From Lumbricus rubellus (Eukaryota > Annelida > Clitellata > Crassiclitellata > Lumbricidae): DNA of 64,000 nt. The notes under the pieces are model-generated. The model did not search any database, was not told where the DNA came from, and was given only the letters and a program-made list of their open reading frames with translations. The stretch covers positions 17,870,884 to 17,934,883 of the forward strand of contig OX243822.1 of the NCBI GenBank assembly GCA_945859605.1, in the 5' to 3' direction. Positions 1 through 48,010 of the stretch are shown piece by piece (the stretch's first letter is position 1; each line of letters begins with the position of its first letter). A program made the position numbers and the translations under genes.

Positions 1-965
1 TTAACGGCCTGTATTCCTGGAACACACTCATCTATAAATATTTCGGAATTACCAATTCATTTACGTGTAAATAAATAATGTAAATTTCTCAAAATTGCAA
101 TCTCCAGTAACTGCACAGAATGGCCTGCAGTCATGCATTTCATTAGAGTGGGTAGGAATATCTGCAGTGATCGAAATGTAATGATTACATGTTCACGTTT
201 GTGTAAATATTCTTCAATACATTTACAACTCTGAAAAACCAACGCCAGATGAACTAGTTCAATTGTGTCACATAACCTGGTTTCCAATTTCCTAATTTTA
301 AAATAATGTTTGCGCCCAAAATTTAAACTTTACAGCCATGCTAGCGAATTGCATTTAAGTTCAATGAAATCTCACAATAATATAATATCATCAATGCTCA
401 TAGCCGGATACTGAACTCTACATGTTGCCAAAAACTCAACTTTTCAAAAATTTCGAACAAGAAGCCACAGAAACGCGTAAGAAATATCTTACTCCTACGC
501 TACAAACCACTAAAACGACAGCACACCAAAACTTACTCAACCCAATGAAGTTTACTTTGATTTTACCGAAAAGGAGAGCAGATTCTTTGAGCAGATTCTA
601 CACATTTGCCCAATTATTCAGACGCCGCATATCAGCAGACGTCCCAGATCCAAACACGCAAACAATATGAACAAAACTCGAATCAGAGAGAGACAGGACC
701 AACACATTTTTATTTCTTTCCCACCGTTGCAAAAATTACACTACCAGTTTGTTCGTTCTTCGCTATTAAACTACAAACCGTCAATGCCGACTCGAAACCG
801 GCCACTCGCCGCCGGTGAAAAACACCCAACCAGCATCAACAGCACTACACAGAAATCCACGAAAAAAGAAATCGTCCGTAAGTAAGTCAACTTCCGCACT
901 GACCTAACGAGAGCAGGAGAGCAGTATGTACAGACGAAAAGACACTTAGTTTCAGAGTCAAACAC
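1..965. other. SERCA 3' flank / probable 3'UTR
   Basis: Lies downstream of the SERCA stop codon. On the minus strand an AATAAA occurs at 714-709, about 250 nt after the stop, and is the best poly(A) signal candidate. Several short open frames (422-670, 606-818, 667-885) overlap here and show no family features. Nothing else was recognised. Confidence 0.45.
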
Positions 966-35824
<34,859 letters not shown>

Positions 35825-36707
35825 CCTTTCTACAAAGCAGATCGAAACCATGGCAGAAATGCAGTTAATGCTTAAAAACTGCTGACCATACTCACCATGT
35901 ATTGAAGAGTATTTGAAAACCTCCATAGTCACTAGAAATGATTGACACTGAGACTCCATATGTACAGTCATCCAAACCATTGAAATTATACCACATTTTC
36001 TTAGTATCACCAGCTGACAACTTGCATCCAGATAATGGTATCATACAAATGAAATGTACTTCAGTAATTTCTTACATCACTGCATCTTATCACATTAACT
36101 TTGAGCATGTATTGAAAGTGACTGGGAAAACAATAAGCTCGTTATATTGTTTTATCACAAATCATGAATTAATAAAGTTATTTTCAATGGCCAAACAACA
36201 TATAAATATGGTCGCCAGTCCTTCCTGTGTCACAATCGAACCCATAGTTTAATTAAGAAACAGTAGTTTAGACAAGAAACCATAAACATTATTGTCATCA
36301 ATGTGATCCAGCACAACGTGACTTTGTAGCCTACCACAATACAATAACTTCTATTGTTATGACGCAGCAAATTGCTAACTGTTACTGTACTATACAAGTT
36401 TCAACACAATAGGGGCCGCCCTACATGTGCGCATCACGACTCCACGCCGAACTGGTACCATGTGTCTACAATATTTCATCTCTTTTCTAGACCCGATTCT
36501 CGATTCTATTTTTCTTTGACCAAAAACAGAGGGGTTGTTGATACAAAACAGTACACAATACTAATATTTAATATAATTCACTTGATCTTTAAATCTTATT
36601 CTTTCGTATGGAGCTCCTCTCACGACAACGTGTGGCAACGGTATAATTTTCAGACAACGCTTAAAATCGTTACGGCTAATTTATGAAAACCTCGAGTTTT
36701 CTCTTAC

Positions 36708-37030
36708 CCGTCGTATCGTTTTCGGTTGAAGTTTTGATCGCCAGATTTGCTGATCAAATGTTGAGTTTATTCGTCGAAAATTTCAATAATAATTATTGAC
36801 AAACTGTTAGAAAAACTAGAAAATTCCAACCATTAACAAAGCCAACACATCTACCGGTGTGAACCTTGTACGCATTGGACCTTACCACAATATGTAAAGC
36901 AGGGGTGCAAGATAAGTAAGCGTGCTCACACAATTAAGACGAATCTTCGAAATAAAATAAAATAAATCTGTCACTCGATTGTTAAACGAAAACAGTTTTA
37001 ACAAGATGCTCGAAACGATGCGGAGGTTAT
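36708..37030 (-). other. Putative SERCA 5'UTR exon
   Basis: On the minus strand a strong donor, CGG|gtaagag, sits at the left edge. The matching acceptor, tttgtag, lies 5 nt before the SERCA start codon, giving an intron of about 880 nt. The upstream edge is set only by a TATA-like sequence at 37,058-37,065. This is inference; transcript reads joining 36,708 to 35,829 would settle it. Confidence 0.4.
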
Positions 37031-37057
37031 GATTTGGAACGCCTTTACTTGCATTGG

Positions 37058-37139
37058 TATAAATACCATGTCACCCCTACGGCCGTCACACTCTGCATGG
37101 GTTATTCGGGTCAGATACTACGCTTACGACTTTCATTGG
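37058..37139 (-). promoter_or_regulatory. Candidate SERCA core promoter (TATA-like plus CCAAT)
   Basis: Minus-strand TATTTATA at 37,065-37,058 is preceded about 75 nt upstream by CCAAT (37,139-37,135). A start near 37,030 would lead into the predicted 5'UTR exon. Both motifs are common by chance and the TATA word reads similarly on the other strand, so support is modest. Confidence 0.3.
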
Positions 37140-37579
37140 TCACTGGCTTGATCACGTGAACGTTGTACCGTAATTCCGTGAAACTTGCCCACATTGCCTA
37201 TCAGGCTAGGGTCAGTGTGACCGTAGTCAAACTCAATATTCTGCGGCTCATGAAAAAAGAATTAGTCCTTGGAATCGACGCATCCACGATCGAGCGTATT
37301 GTAGTCCTGCAAGCATACCGGAGAATCGAGATTAATAAATTATTATTTCATCATCGCCATGACAAAATCTGCACGTGTTTAAGCTGCATACTCTGATTCA
37401 TCTAGGATAGGTCGACTTCTAGAGACGCTGTGTATCGTAAAATATGCAAATGCAATCTCTGAGACTGCTCAATTATTGAACTGTGACATTTTTAAAATCT
37501 ATTACCAGCAGGAAGCTAGGATAACAGCACTAGCCTAAAAGCACTTCCTGGGTTGTTCAAACAGAAGATTCCCTAAGCA

Positions 37580-37650
37580 AATTGGTTGGGCCGGGAGCCC
37601 TTTTGAGTAGCCTACCTTTAAGAGGCGCTATATAAAAATTCTGAAATGGC
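37580..37650 (+). mobile_element. LINE tail fragment
   Basis: GGGAGCCCTTTTGAGTAGCC followed by AAGAGGCGCTATATAAAAAT. Confidence 0.5.
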
Positions 37651-38049
37651 GGTTAATTATTCGCTGCCATCAGCGCCGTAGTCTTTGACTAGTAGACTAC
37701 AGTGCTGCTACAACTAGGCCTACTATTCCTAACATTATTGGCATTTATGATAACAAATTAGCTTTTCGGGCATGGAATGTCGTCATGTAGGCCTATAGAA
37801 TTCTGTCTGTTGATCAAAGTGGCCATTTTACATAAATTAGGCCTAGCCTACTCGCTTCGACGTTCTTGCGATACCAAATCGAATCTCAAAGAATATGCCG
37901 AACCTCCTTGTAGCCTATTGACGTGACCATTTAATTTGTGTGTATCGGGAATTCAATTTTTGAGTTCCAGCCAGGACTTTTAAAAACTAGTTTTAAAAAC
38001 AGAGAATTGCTTCTACAACTGCACACATCCATTTAAAACTGCATATTAT

Positions 38050-38961
38050 CACAGTATAGATAACGAACAGTACGTCGACTTTTATTGGTTCCTGTTAAGC
38101 ACTTTTTATTGGTCACGCCATTTTGAATAAGCTACACCATAGACATCTCACCGTTATTAGTAATATGATATTGTGATGATGTCTATGGCTAGTCCGGTCA
38201 ATTAACTCTTAAACTTGCTGGTTTAAATTACTATGGCAAGCAAATTTTTGCATGAAAAGTTTTAAAGTGGACCAAAGAATATGTGATAGAAATTCTAACA
38301 AAATGCGATATGGGGAAATATTTAATTTTTGAAATTTATTTTTGAGCAGCCGACCAACAGCTTTACTAGGCCTAACGAGCAACGCTAACGAGTTAACATA
38401 TTAAGGACTGGCAGAAATACAATTTATCTGCTGGAAACAGTGAAATTACCGATAAAAAATTAAATATCAATTAATATAATTATTTATTATAATTATTTGA
38501 ACTATGTAAAAATAATGTCGATCTTGGAGACAAAAAAATAAAATTTTATGCAATAACTCTGCAGTGTGTGGTCGATAACTACCCCGCACTTAAGGCCACG
38601 CCCATAATGCATAGGCGATGACTAAGCGAAACTCTATACGCACAGCCATAATTTGCATCACAATAATTAACAATTTAAACATATTTCCCCATGTTGAAAT
38701 TTATTAGCATTTTTACTGTAGTTAGGGGAGAGTATTTACGTACAATATTCTATCAGAAAAGGTTTGCCATAGTAAATCATCGGGTTCATGTTGAATTTCT
38801 CGGGCGGCCTGAATACCGGAAATTGAATAGGCAGACTAAGTAAATGTAATATGTCTATGGACAATAGCTTAAAGAAAATGGCGTCACTTTCAAAATCACT
38901 TGCACATTCTGACTTAGTGCAAAGGCCGGAAGTCGACGTACTGTTCGTTATCTATACTGTG
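38050..38961. mobile_element. 912-bp DNA element with ~32-bp inverted termini and 7-bp duplication
   Basis: Termini starting CACAGTATAGATAACGAACA are mirrored at the right end over about 32 bp. The flanks are identical: ATATTAT on each side, a perfect 7-bp target duplication. The inside is AT-rich without a coding frame. Lies in the SERCA-SSR3 intergenic region. A 7-bp duplication fits P-like or some hAT-like elements; the family is not assigned. Confidence 0.8.
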
Positions 38962-39039
38962 ATATTATTGTGTAGACTGCACGTCAAAACAGTTTTGGAT
39001 CTGGCACTTTTTTTCTAGAACAAAGCATTGATTATAGCC

Positions 39040-39042
<3 letters not shown>

Positions 39043-39122
<80 letters not shown>
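39043..39122. repeat. (AT)40 array upstream of SSR3
   Basis: About 80 bp of pure AT alternation ending some 215 nt before the SSR3 ATG. It could form a cruciform; promoter involvement is not shown. Confidence 0.95.
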
Positions 39123-39133
<11 letters not shown>

Positions 39134-39335
39134 GCTGGAGACTGGAGTGGTCTCGATTTATTAGACTCTGAATGCCTATTACAATTTAGCTTACTTATTC
39201 ACTTTAATATTGATACGTGTCACTTGCTTCGAATGGCGTTACTCTTGGTGTTAGTTCTTTCTTAGAAGGGTGTCGACGTGTAATAATTTGTACGTTGTCT
39301 CGTGCTTTATTTTGTGCAAATTTACGCATCTAAAG

Positions 39336-39468
39336 ATGGCATCAAGGGCCAATAAAAAGCTGACGAAACAGGAGGAAATGCTTCTGCAAGATTTCAGTCG
39401 AAACGTCAGCACAAAGTCATCGGCGTTGTTTTATGGCAATGCGTTCATCGTATCTGCCATCCCCATAT
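39336..39468 (+). CDS. SSR3: SSR3 coding exon 1 (residues 1-45)
   Basis: 133 nt from [17 protein letters not shown] to AFIVSAIPI, ending in phase 1 at donor gtgagc. The split codon is W45. Confidence 0.95.
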
Positions 39469-42400
39469 GTGAGCTGTTACACCTCGCTTAGACCATCCAT
39501 TAATGTCACATACTAGCGTGTTAAGCGCTTTTACTTCGTAATAATTAGTACTTTTGAAGTATTATAGTGTAGAGGCATCGGTTTGTCTGAACTGGTGTAA
39601 TTGTTTAAATCGTACTGATATTCTACCTGGCAAGCCACATGTGACGTGTTTTCCAGATTGTCCCGATTTCCTGCTCGCTCTAATAAAATTGCTTTTGTTA
39701 TGCCGGTGCTGAAGCCGAAAGGTCATGAAATGTAGTGACCTCATATTTAGCTCCACTTCTCGACCTTCTGTTGCTTTGTATTGGTTGTATGTTGTTTGTG
39801 GGGCACGGTGCTGTAGTGGGTACGTTCGTTGCCATGCAGCCGGAGGGTTGCAGGTTCGAATCCGCCTCGTAGGAACCTTGGGCAAGTGCTTCAATTCCTC
39901 AGCGCTTCAGCATGAAACTCTGATTCAGTGTCAGGGCTTTAGTCGTGAGCGCTTCTGAGTAGGAATCTTGAAGGGGCTATAATGTAAAACCTAATGTGTA
40001 GTTTAACTAATCAAGTTTGCTTTATTTATGTAGGGCTGTTTTGGAGAATCCACCAGATGGATCTCTACCAGTCAATCATCTTCTTCGTCGTCATGACGCT
40101 TGTGAGCTCGTACCTCGTGGCGATGGCTTACAAAAATGTCAAATTTGTTCTGAAGCACAAGTATGTCCACTTGATAATCTGCTAAGATCAGTTTTGTCCA
40201 CTAATCTAAAGACTTCTATAATGGTGTCATCGAATGCTTGAGTTGTCAGGTGACAGCAAGATGGATGTCTATTAGCATCCATGAGATGTTAATATTTGTG
40301 TACCTTCTTTACCCCCATGACTATTATCTACATGGTCTCAACCCATGGTTGCTGTACATATGGACATGTATGCAAGTATGCACATATATTCATTTTCCCA
40401 TGCATCTGGGAGATTCCTAAAAGGCACTACATAAATGTACAGCTGCATATACAATAACATGTGATGCATTCAGATGCATGCATAAATGCATTCATACATA
40501 TTTATGTAAATAGTTATCCATGAATACATGGAGACTATAATAAGCTTCTTAGGAACTTACCAGTGTCACCGAGTTATTTCCACATGTACGAAAACATGCA
40601 TTCCATTAGGCCACAATAGAAACTATAATTGCATAATTATATAGCACATCTATTTCTGTAACAGCAAAATCTTGATCTGTTGTTAATTGCTGCGTTTGAC
40701 AGCAGATTTCCCTGCGAATAAACGAAAATACAATACAATTCACGCACTTGTGCATACATATTGAAATCAAGCCATCACTGTGTGGGAACGTCAATATTTC
40801 TCTTATGGCCATGTAAGTACTTCTGACAGGTAGAAGAAGAGCAAGTTTAAATACAGTGTATTATATATTTGTATATAGAGTCCAGGAAACATGGTCACTT
40901 AACAGATCTATTGATACTTAAGGTGCATCTTAGAGTTATTTTGAAAGACTGAGATCATGGGCCTAAGAAAATTAGACATTTTTCATGATTAAAGTTTTGA
41001 TAAAAATAGAATTTATTCTAAAGTTTCTGAACAATAAATACATTGTACAGTGTTGTACACTTTAGCATTTTGTTTTCTGTGAAGAATTGCCATAAAGCGA
41101 GCAGATGCGGTCAGCAAAGAAGTGATGAAGAAGGTTGCTGATGACAAGAAGATGTCAAAGACGGAGAAAGAAGAAAGGTGCATATGGTGTTATTATGTTG
41201 GTCAATACAATATCACTGACGTGTTTGGTCGGTGGACTACTATTGCCAAGCGTAATGCCTATGCTTCTGTCGGTCCTTTCCTTCGGAATGACTTTCACTT
41301 GACAATTCATTCTGTGATCCTGACTGGTGGTATTGTGGGGCACGGTGGTGTAGGGATATGTTCGGTGCCTTTGAGCTAGAAGTTTGCGGTTCGAATCCAC
41401 ATCAAGTCGCAGATTAGGGACTCTGAGCAAGTCCCCTATTCGTAATTGCTCGTGTGCTTCGGCATGAAACTCTGATTCAGTGCTCGTGCTGTAGTCGGAA
41501 GCGCCTCTGAGCAGAAATCTCGAAGGAATGCTATAGCAAGTGCTCATACATATTGCTCTTTTTCTCGTTGTCGTAAATCTTTTATTTTTTTCTCGAGTTT
41601 CTTTGCGCTGGGGCCACCTCTTATTTGGTAATACTAAAGGAGATATATGCTATGAATTATTTCTGTGTATGAAGATGATGCAGTTGAGGAATTGTCTGTT
41701 CTTTAGAGGTTTTCTTTGATTTTCTGTTCTTTTAGAATTCTGTGGAAGAAGAACGAGGTGGCTGACTACGAGGCGACGACTTTCTCCATCTTCTACAACA
41801 ATGCGCTCTTCCTCATGCTCGTCATTCTGGCGTCCGTCTACATTCTCCGGTCACTTTCACCGACTATGTATCCTTTTGTTTAATGTAACTTTCTATTAGT
41901 TGCCAGCAGTTCTTTGTTTTAAGTATGTTTCTATTTGTTGTAAATAAGAGAAAGCATAAGGTCAATATGACCTCTGTTGCCCCAATTTTAGAATATGATG
42001 CTTTTTGCGCTTCAGTCAGAACGTCATCTCTTCACCTTTGTTTATCACGACCGTAGAGTCTTTGCTACTACCTTGTGTGCTGTACTGGCATTTAAAAATG
42101 AGGTAATGAAAATCAAGCAATCATGCAAATACATTAGATGAATGTATATGTATGTATAATGTATATGACCATTTATATAGCACCTTATCAAGAATCTCAC
42201 AAAGGCACGAATATAACAGATAGATTTCTATATATCATTATGCAAGCAAATATATTAAATTAATTAAACAGATAGATTTGCTATATATCATTCTGCAAGC
42301 AAATATATTAAACTAATAGAACAATTGGATTACTATGTAGATCATTCATGCAAGCAAATATATTAAATGAATTAATCAGATGAATTATTACTTATCGGTC

Positions 42401-42508
42401 CGTGTTTTTAAACGAATTTACACTTAACCCTATGTGTACAGAAATTACTCGCTGTCGATGGCTGTGGCAAGCGGTCTCCTCGCCCTCTTCTCCACGAGCT
42501 CCAAGTAA
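39336..42508 (+). CDS. SSR3: Translocon-associated protein subunit gamma (TRAP-gamma), complete 5-exon gene
   Basis: Subunit of the TRAP/SSR complex that sits beside the Sec61 channel in the ER membrane and assists protein translocation. Five exons join to 183 residues, close to the 185 of human SSR3. Recognisable runs are [50 protein letters not shown] and [20 protein letters not shown]. Membrane segments fall near residues 32-52, 58-77, 137-157 and 161-178; the basic stretch between the pairs is cytosolic in the family. The ATG at 39,336 has AAAG before it and G after it; the in-frame upstream ATG at 39,270 would add 22 residues absent from the family. Transcribed away from SERCA. Confidence 0.96.
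39799..39983 (+). mobile_element. tRNA-derived SINE copy 5 (in SSR3 intron 1)
   Basis: Head GGGGCACGGTGCTGTAGTGG, B-box GGTTCGAATCC, body CCTTGGGCAAGTGCTTCA and a shortened GGGGCTATAATG tail. Confidence 0.8.
40034..40160 (+). CDS. SSR3: SSR3 coding exon 2 (residues 45-87)
   Basis: 127 nt encoding (W)[13 protein letters not shown] through [10 protein letters not shown]. Acceptor tgtag, donor gtatgt, phase 2. Confidence 0.96.
41085..41177 (+). CDS. SSR3: SSR3 coding exon 3 (residues 87-118)
   Basis: 93 nt encoding the basic cytosolic stretch [16 protein letters not shown] through MSKTEKEE. Acceptor gaag, donor gtgcat, phase 2. Confidence 0.94.
41337..41550 (+). mobile_element. tRNA-derived SINE copy 6 (in SSR3 intron 3)
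   Basis: Head GGGGCACGGTGGTGTAGGGA, B-box GGTTCGAATCC, tail GAATGCTATAGCAAGTGCTC. Its antisense open frame at 41,155-41,547 is not a gene. Confidence 0.8.
41736..41867 (+). CDS. SSR3: SSR3 coding exon 4 (residues 118-162)
   Basis: 132 nt encoding [20 protein letters not shown] and a membrane segment ending SLSPT. The exon must splice at gtatcc: reading on gives YPFV-stop, which removes the conserved last helix. Confidence 0.95.
42210..42385. repeat. ~62-bp tandem repeat in SSR3 intron 4
   Basis: Three units sharing GCAAGCAAATATATTAAA with ACAGATAGATTT. Confidence 0.75.
42442..42508 (+). CDS. SSR3: SSR3 coding exon 5 (residues 162-183)
   Basis: 67 nt after acceptor tacag encoding (I)[18 protein letters not shown] and SSK-stop. 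It aligns position by position with the human C-terminus ([20 protein letters not shown]), which selects it over another acceptor at 42,016. The first AATAAA after the stop, at 42,971, lies inside a MITE. Confidence 0.94.
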
Positions 42509-42817
42509 AATGAATCGACAGTAAGCCGATTGTAAGAGGTGTCGAGCGTTTGCTGTTTCGTACGTGTCGACCAATAATGTCGTAGAGAACATCGAAGTGA
42601 TGTCGTTTTCTTGTTTTCATGTTCGGTCGTTGTAGAGCACCAAGAACGTAGTTTATGTCTCTGTGACGGACATACATGTGCGGTTTTCTTCACTGCAAAA
42701 AATGTTCAAATATTGGTGAATGTTTTTTTGTTGGAGTTGTTAGTAATTGTGAGTGAGAAGAGGATATGTAATTTGGTTAAGTGTTGATTAGAGACAGACA
42801 CAGACTTAGGTTTAGAC

Positions 42818-43116
42818 CAGTAGTTCCCAACCATATTTTTACTTTAGGGCCAGTTTTCCTAAGTTGGAGGACATTAAGGGACCACAAGGATAAAATTTAA
42901 TTAGCTAAGGGCATGTAAAATTTTCGTAATTGGATCAACATAGAACTGTGATGGTATTTATAGGCGTCAAAATAAAATAATTTTTAAGAGAAAATGATTA
43001 TGTGTTCTATCCTGTCCTAGTTGTCAATATTTTCTTTTTTATCCTTTGAGAGATGGCCATTTTCTTAGGCTAGGCGGGCCACTTTTGGCCTGCAGGCCAC
43101 GGGTTGGGAACCACTG
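42818..43116. mobile_element. hAT-like MITE with CAGTRGTTCCCAACC termini (299 bp)
   Basis: Termini CAGTAGTTCCCAACC and GGTTGGGAACCACTG are flanked by a perfect 8-bp duplication GTTTAGAC. The family shape is common among Charlie-like hAT derivatives. It lies about 310 nt after the SSR3 stop and holds an AATAAA at 42,971-42,976. Confidence 0.9.
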
Positions 43117-43860
43117 GTTTAGACATATACACACATAGACGAGTACAGGCATGCAAACAGACCTGTAGTCATGGGCATACACAGATATTTCTACAGGAGG
43201 GGCAAAACACACAGTCATGGTTAAAGTTTTTAGCAGGAGCTCGAGAAATATAAAGCAGAAAATGAAGAACATGATTACTTTTCATAGAACTTTCTACATG
43301 CAGATTTCGCTATTGCACTTTGTGTATCATTAGTGCAAAGAAATTTGTTAAAACGAACAGTAGTAGTTAGAATACAGGCGTCAATTTTCCAAGAGAGGGT
43401 AAGAGCCGATCTTGCCCCTATGTGCGAGTCTCTAGTGCCGCAGAATCAGGATTCAAGAAGATATACACCCTACTAAGATGGACAGACGTGTGCAGTATGT
43501 GTTTTCTTCAGGAGTGTCGTAATGTTTTGAGCAAGAATGAGAGGATAAATTCTTTGGTTTCTTTTCACTGAGCTGGCGTCTACAGTTTAAAGAGAATGCA
43601 CTATCAAAACAATGTTTCAATAGTAGATGTTCTGCTGGCCAGGGATGTACTAAACTTGACCTGAATTTAGGAGTGGTAAGTCCAGGAGACATCCATGATC
43701 CAATTGTGACAGGAGCTGTTCATGAATACAATTATTACATGCGCAGAGGAGTGATTGCCACGAGATTTGTGTACAGCAGGGGTGTTTTGGCAAAATGTCG
43801 GTAAGCAAAATAAATTTCTAATTATGATGTCCACATTAATTTAGCCTATTGATAACTATT

Positions 43861-43937
43861 CTGCCGTGAAAAGCCAAAACACAGTAACTCCCTTACTATA
43901 AGAGTCATAGTTACTGCGTTTTGGCTTTTCACGGCAG
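43861..43937. mobile_element. 77-bp near-perfect hairpin element
   Basis: Arms of about 28 bp starting CTGCCGTGAAAAGCC and ending GGCTTTTCACGGCAG surround a loop of about 20 nt. TATT flanks both sides, a possible 4-bp duplication. Confidence 0.65.
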
Positions 43938-44820
43938 TATTATCCTATAGTCCAATGACATTTGGTTAAATTATAATTGAATTTTTTTCAGATCTAAACA
44001 GTAAAACATAACAGTTAAAAAAATTTGAGCTAACAAATATAATGTTTACACCAAAATAAATAGTAGCGTACAGTTTAATACATGTTCCATGGATGACTAT
44101 AGTAAAGGGGGGTAGAGAAAGTTATTTTTACGTGCGCATGTGGGGGGTTCCACAAGATTTACAAGCTTCATAATAGGGGTCGAAAATACGGATTTTTCCA
44201 AATGTAGGCCTAATATATGGATGACCAATGACTTGGTAGAATCCTTAAATTATGATCATTTACAGTACAGAAGCACCGGGTTTTGAATCATGATGGTCTC
44301 GGCAGCCATTCATGCTAATTTCAATTTTAAAAATTCACAGCCATGATAGGCGTTATTGCTGTCGTGTTCCGTTGTACGCTTGGAGCGCTCGTATTATAAG
44401 TTATAACCAGCTCTGAAGGTAGTAAACGCGAGCAGGTGATGCTCACGCTTGTTTCAAAAAGCGCTGCACGCAGCCATCTAGCGATTAACTGGAGCTCGAG
44501 CTAGGTTGCTACGAACAGTTTTTCCCAAGGTGTAGTCACGGTGAGAATTACTTGGGGTTTTTCTTAGAGGACCATAGTAAAGTCTGTTTATCACACCCCG
44601 ATTCCAAGTGGATCATAGTCCAACCCTCCCCAGTTATTTTTCCACAATTTTCGCACTGGGTGTAGTATAGGCATACTGTTGATAGTTTTGACTCTTTAAC
44701 GGATGACAGACAGTGCTATCTGTGCATCTACAAGGGGAGGAGGTCCCCAGAACTGACATAATTATCCCCCCGAAAAAATTCTCATATGAAAACTTGAAGC
44801 TGCTGCTTACATGCATAGCC

Positions 44821-44923
<103 letters not shown>

Positions 44924-45159
44924 ACAACAAGAACGATTCGTTATGGTACAATTTGCACAAAACTAACAAAGCGCAATATTATTCTATTTTATTACCATAC
45001 GACTAAAAGAAGGGAAAAGGTAATCAGCTAGGCCTAATTAAAGGCTTCTGCCTAAATGACTAGAATGTTTTTGCAATTCTGACAAAGACTAAAAAAGGTA
45101 ATAAAAATCTTATGAGATATTATGATTTGACATTTGACAGCAGAAATTTGCATAATTAA

Positions 45160-45690
45160 AGATCACTGTCCTTTCACACCTTTAAAACGTGTCCACAGAT
45201 CTATTAATATATTGATCGATTGCAGTCAATATTCAGTAACATAGACTACTACCGACTGCCATCTTCGCAATGTCATGTAGGCATAGGCCTATAACATTGT
45301 ATCCTGTACAATACCGGTACTAAAAATTGCGATGATAAATTATGGATGTAAATTGTAAAATGTATCAATAAACTGCGAAAAAATAATGATTATAAGCCTA
45401 AATAAAATCAGCATACTGGTGGGATTCTCTATTAGATAACAGCCCTCGCTATAAAATGCGAATGCTGCATCTTTTCACACCTTTAAAACGTTTTCACAGA
45501 CATAATAATATTGATCGATTCAAGTCTTGCGGTAAATGTATGACATTGCATACAATGTAGACCTATGTATCCCTTAATTAGGCTTAGCTAGGGCACATCA
45601 ATGATAAATTATAATTATTAATGTAAAATATATCAATATAGTGCGAAACAAATAATAGGGGAGGCCTAATAATATTTGTTTCTTTCATGA
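45160..45690. repeat. Diverged ~300-bp tandem duplication
   Basis: Both halves contain CACACCTTTAAAACGT, ATTGATCGATT and GATGATAAATTAT-like words in the same order. Confidence 0.55.
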
Positions 45691-45980
45691 AACGCCCTCA
45701 AACGCACTGCGCTGTACATGTAGGCCTACAAGTTATGCAATAATCTTAATTAGCATAAATATTAGGTTAACTATACTAACAGAACCGACAGTCCACAAAG
45801 CACGTCCGCCATACGGGGCTCCATCTCGGCGGTACCTCTCACTTTCGATGCCAGTGTACTGTGTGTTATCCAATGCGCTATAACGCCCCATTGTTAGCTA
45901 CAATGTAATAATGCACGGAAATGGTTATTGTAATTGAAGCATAATTGCCGTTGTATGTATTTTATTTATTTCTCTATTTC

Positions 45981-46198
45981 TATAGCGCCCTTCAAGCTAA
46001 ATTTACTCATAAGCGCTCATGACTATACAGCACGGACACTGTAAACATCGGAGTTGCACGCCGAAGCGCTGAGTATTTGCGAGTGAAGGACTTGGTCAAG
46101 GTCCTTACGCGGCGGCTTGAGATGGATTCGAACCGGGCTCAGAGGCAGAACCTCCGGCTCCAAGGCACCGCTCCCGCCACTACACGACCGCGCCCCAC
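45981..46198 (-). mobile_element. tRNA-derived SINE copy 7
   Basis: Minus orientation: head GTGGGGCGCGGTCGTGTAGT, B-box region with an about 10-bp insertion around GGTTCGAATCC, and a GGGCGCTATAG tail. It abuts the CAGA/ATAC arrays. Confidence 0.78.
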
Positions 46199-46223
46199 GT
46201 AAGTATTTATCATACACTATAAT

Positions 46224-47280
<1,057 letters not shown>

Positions 47281-47389
47281 AAGGAAGTATCAGATGAAGA
47301 GACGAACAAAAGCATGATTTCAAACATAGACAAACAGAGGAAGATAGATAGAGAAACGCAGAGAAACACATGCGTACTACTCAGAGCTA

Positions 47390-48010
47390 CAAACAGATAA
47401 AGAAGAGGAAGTAGCCAGGTAGTTGGAGGGAATTTTTATCCGTCTTACATTATTATGCACCAGAAGAAACTCGTTGAAGACCATTGCTAGCCTATGCTCA
47501 TTGCTCAGCCAACAGCCAACGGCGTAATCAGCACGATTTAGCCTAAGGCGTTAAAAGCCCATTGAGGACGGCGTCCCTACGACACACCCCTTAGCAACGC
47601 TCCGTCCCCCTCACCCCCTCCCTCGACGCCGAACTTCCCATCTCTAGTTGATCAACGACTGTCCTCGATCGGGGACAGGGAAGTCGGCAGACGACCAGGA
47701 AGAAAGGAGGGAGCGGCTGAGGGGACGACATGATTGTTGTGGTCTATGATAGTGGGTTTTCCGATCAGTCTATTTTTAGATTCTATATAGATTCGGTGCA
47801 GTCGATTTTTTAGATTATCTGGCTACCCGATTGGTTGAGTTGTCGGAATCGCGCGATACTTTGAACGACTGAAAGTCTAACTTAGCGATTGCATCATGAC
47901 TAGGCCTACTATAAATGACTAGGCTACTAATCGGCTGAACGGCTTATAGTAGGCTTATGACTAACTAATTAATATGTAATCAAACACAGTAGGCCTAACT
48001 AGAAAAGCGT
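47390..48010. other. Intergenic stretch with a GC-rich island
   Basis: About 47,560-47,740 is richer in C and CpG than its surroundings, with CGACGCCG and CGATCGGGGACAG. No start or exon was recognised beside it, so a promoter is only a possibility. Confidence 0.35.

Noticed and set aside
37163..37396. 77-codon open frame upstream of SERCA
   Set aside because: No family features or splice context; length expected by chance in this composition.
39840..39865. tRNA gene signals (B-box GGTTCGAATCC) here and at 2,527, 8,610, 25,180, 41,390 and 46,125
   Set aside because: They sit in repeated ~200-bp units with LINE-like tails, so they are SINE promoters, not tRNA genes.
42016..42106. Alternative SSR3 last exon (QNVISSPLF...)
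   Set aside because: Phase fits, but the product does not resemble the conserved SSR3 C-terminus, whereas the exon at 42,442 does.
47560..47740. CpG-rich patch as a promoter
   Set aside because: No exon, start codon or TATA-like element was found beside it; kept only as a compositional note.
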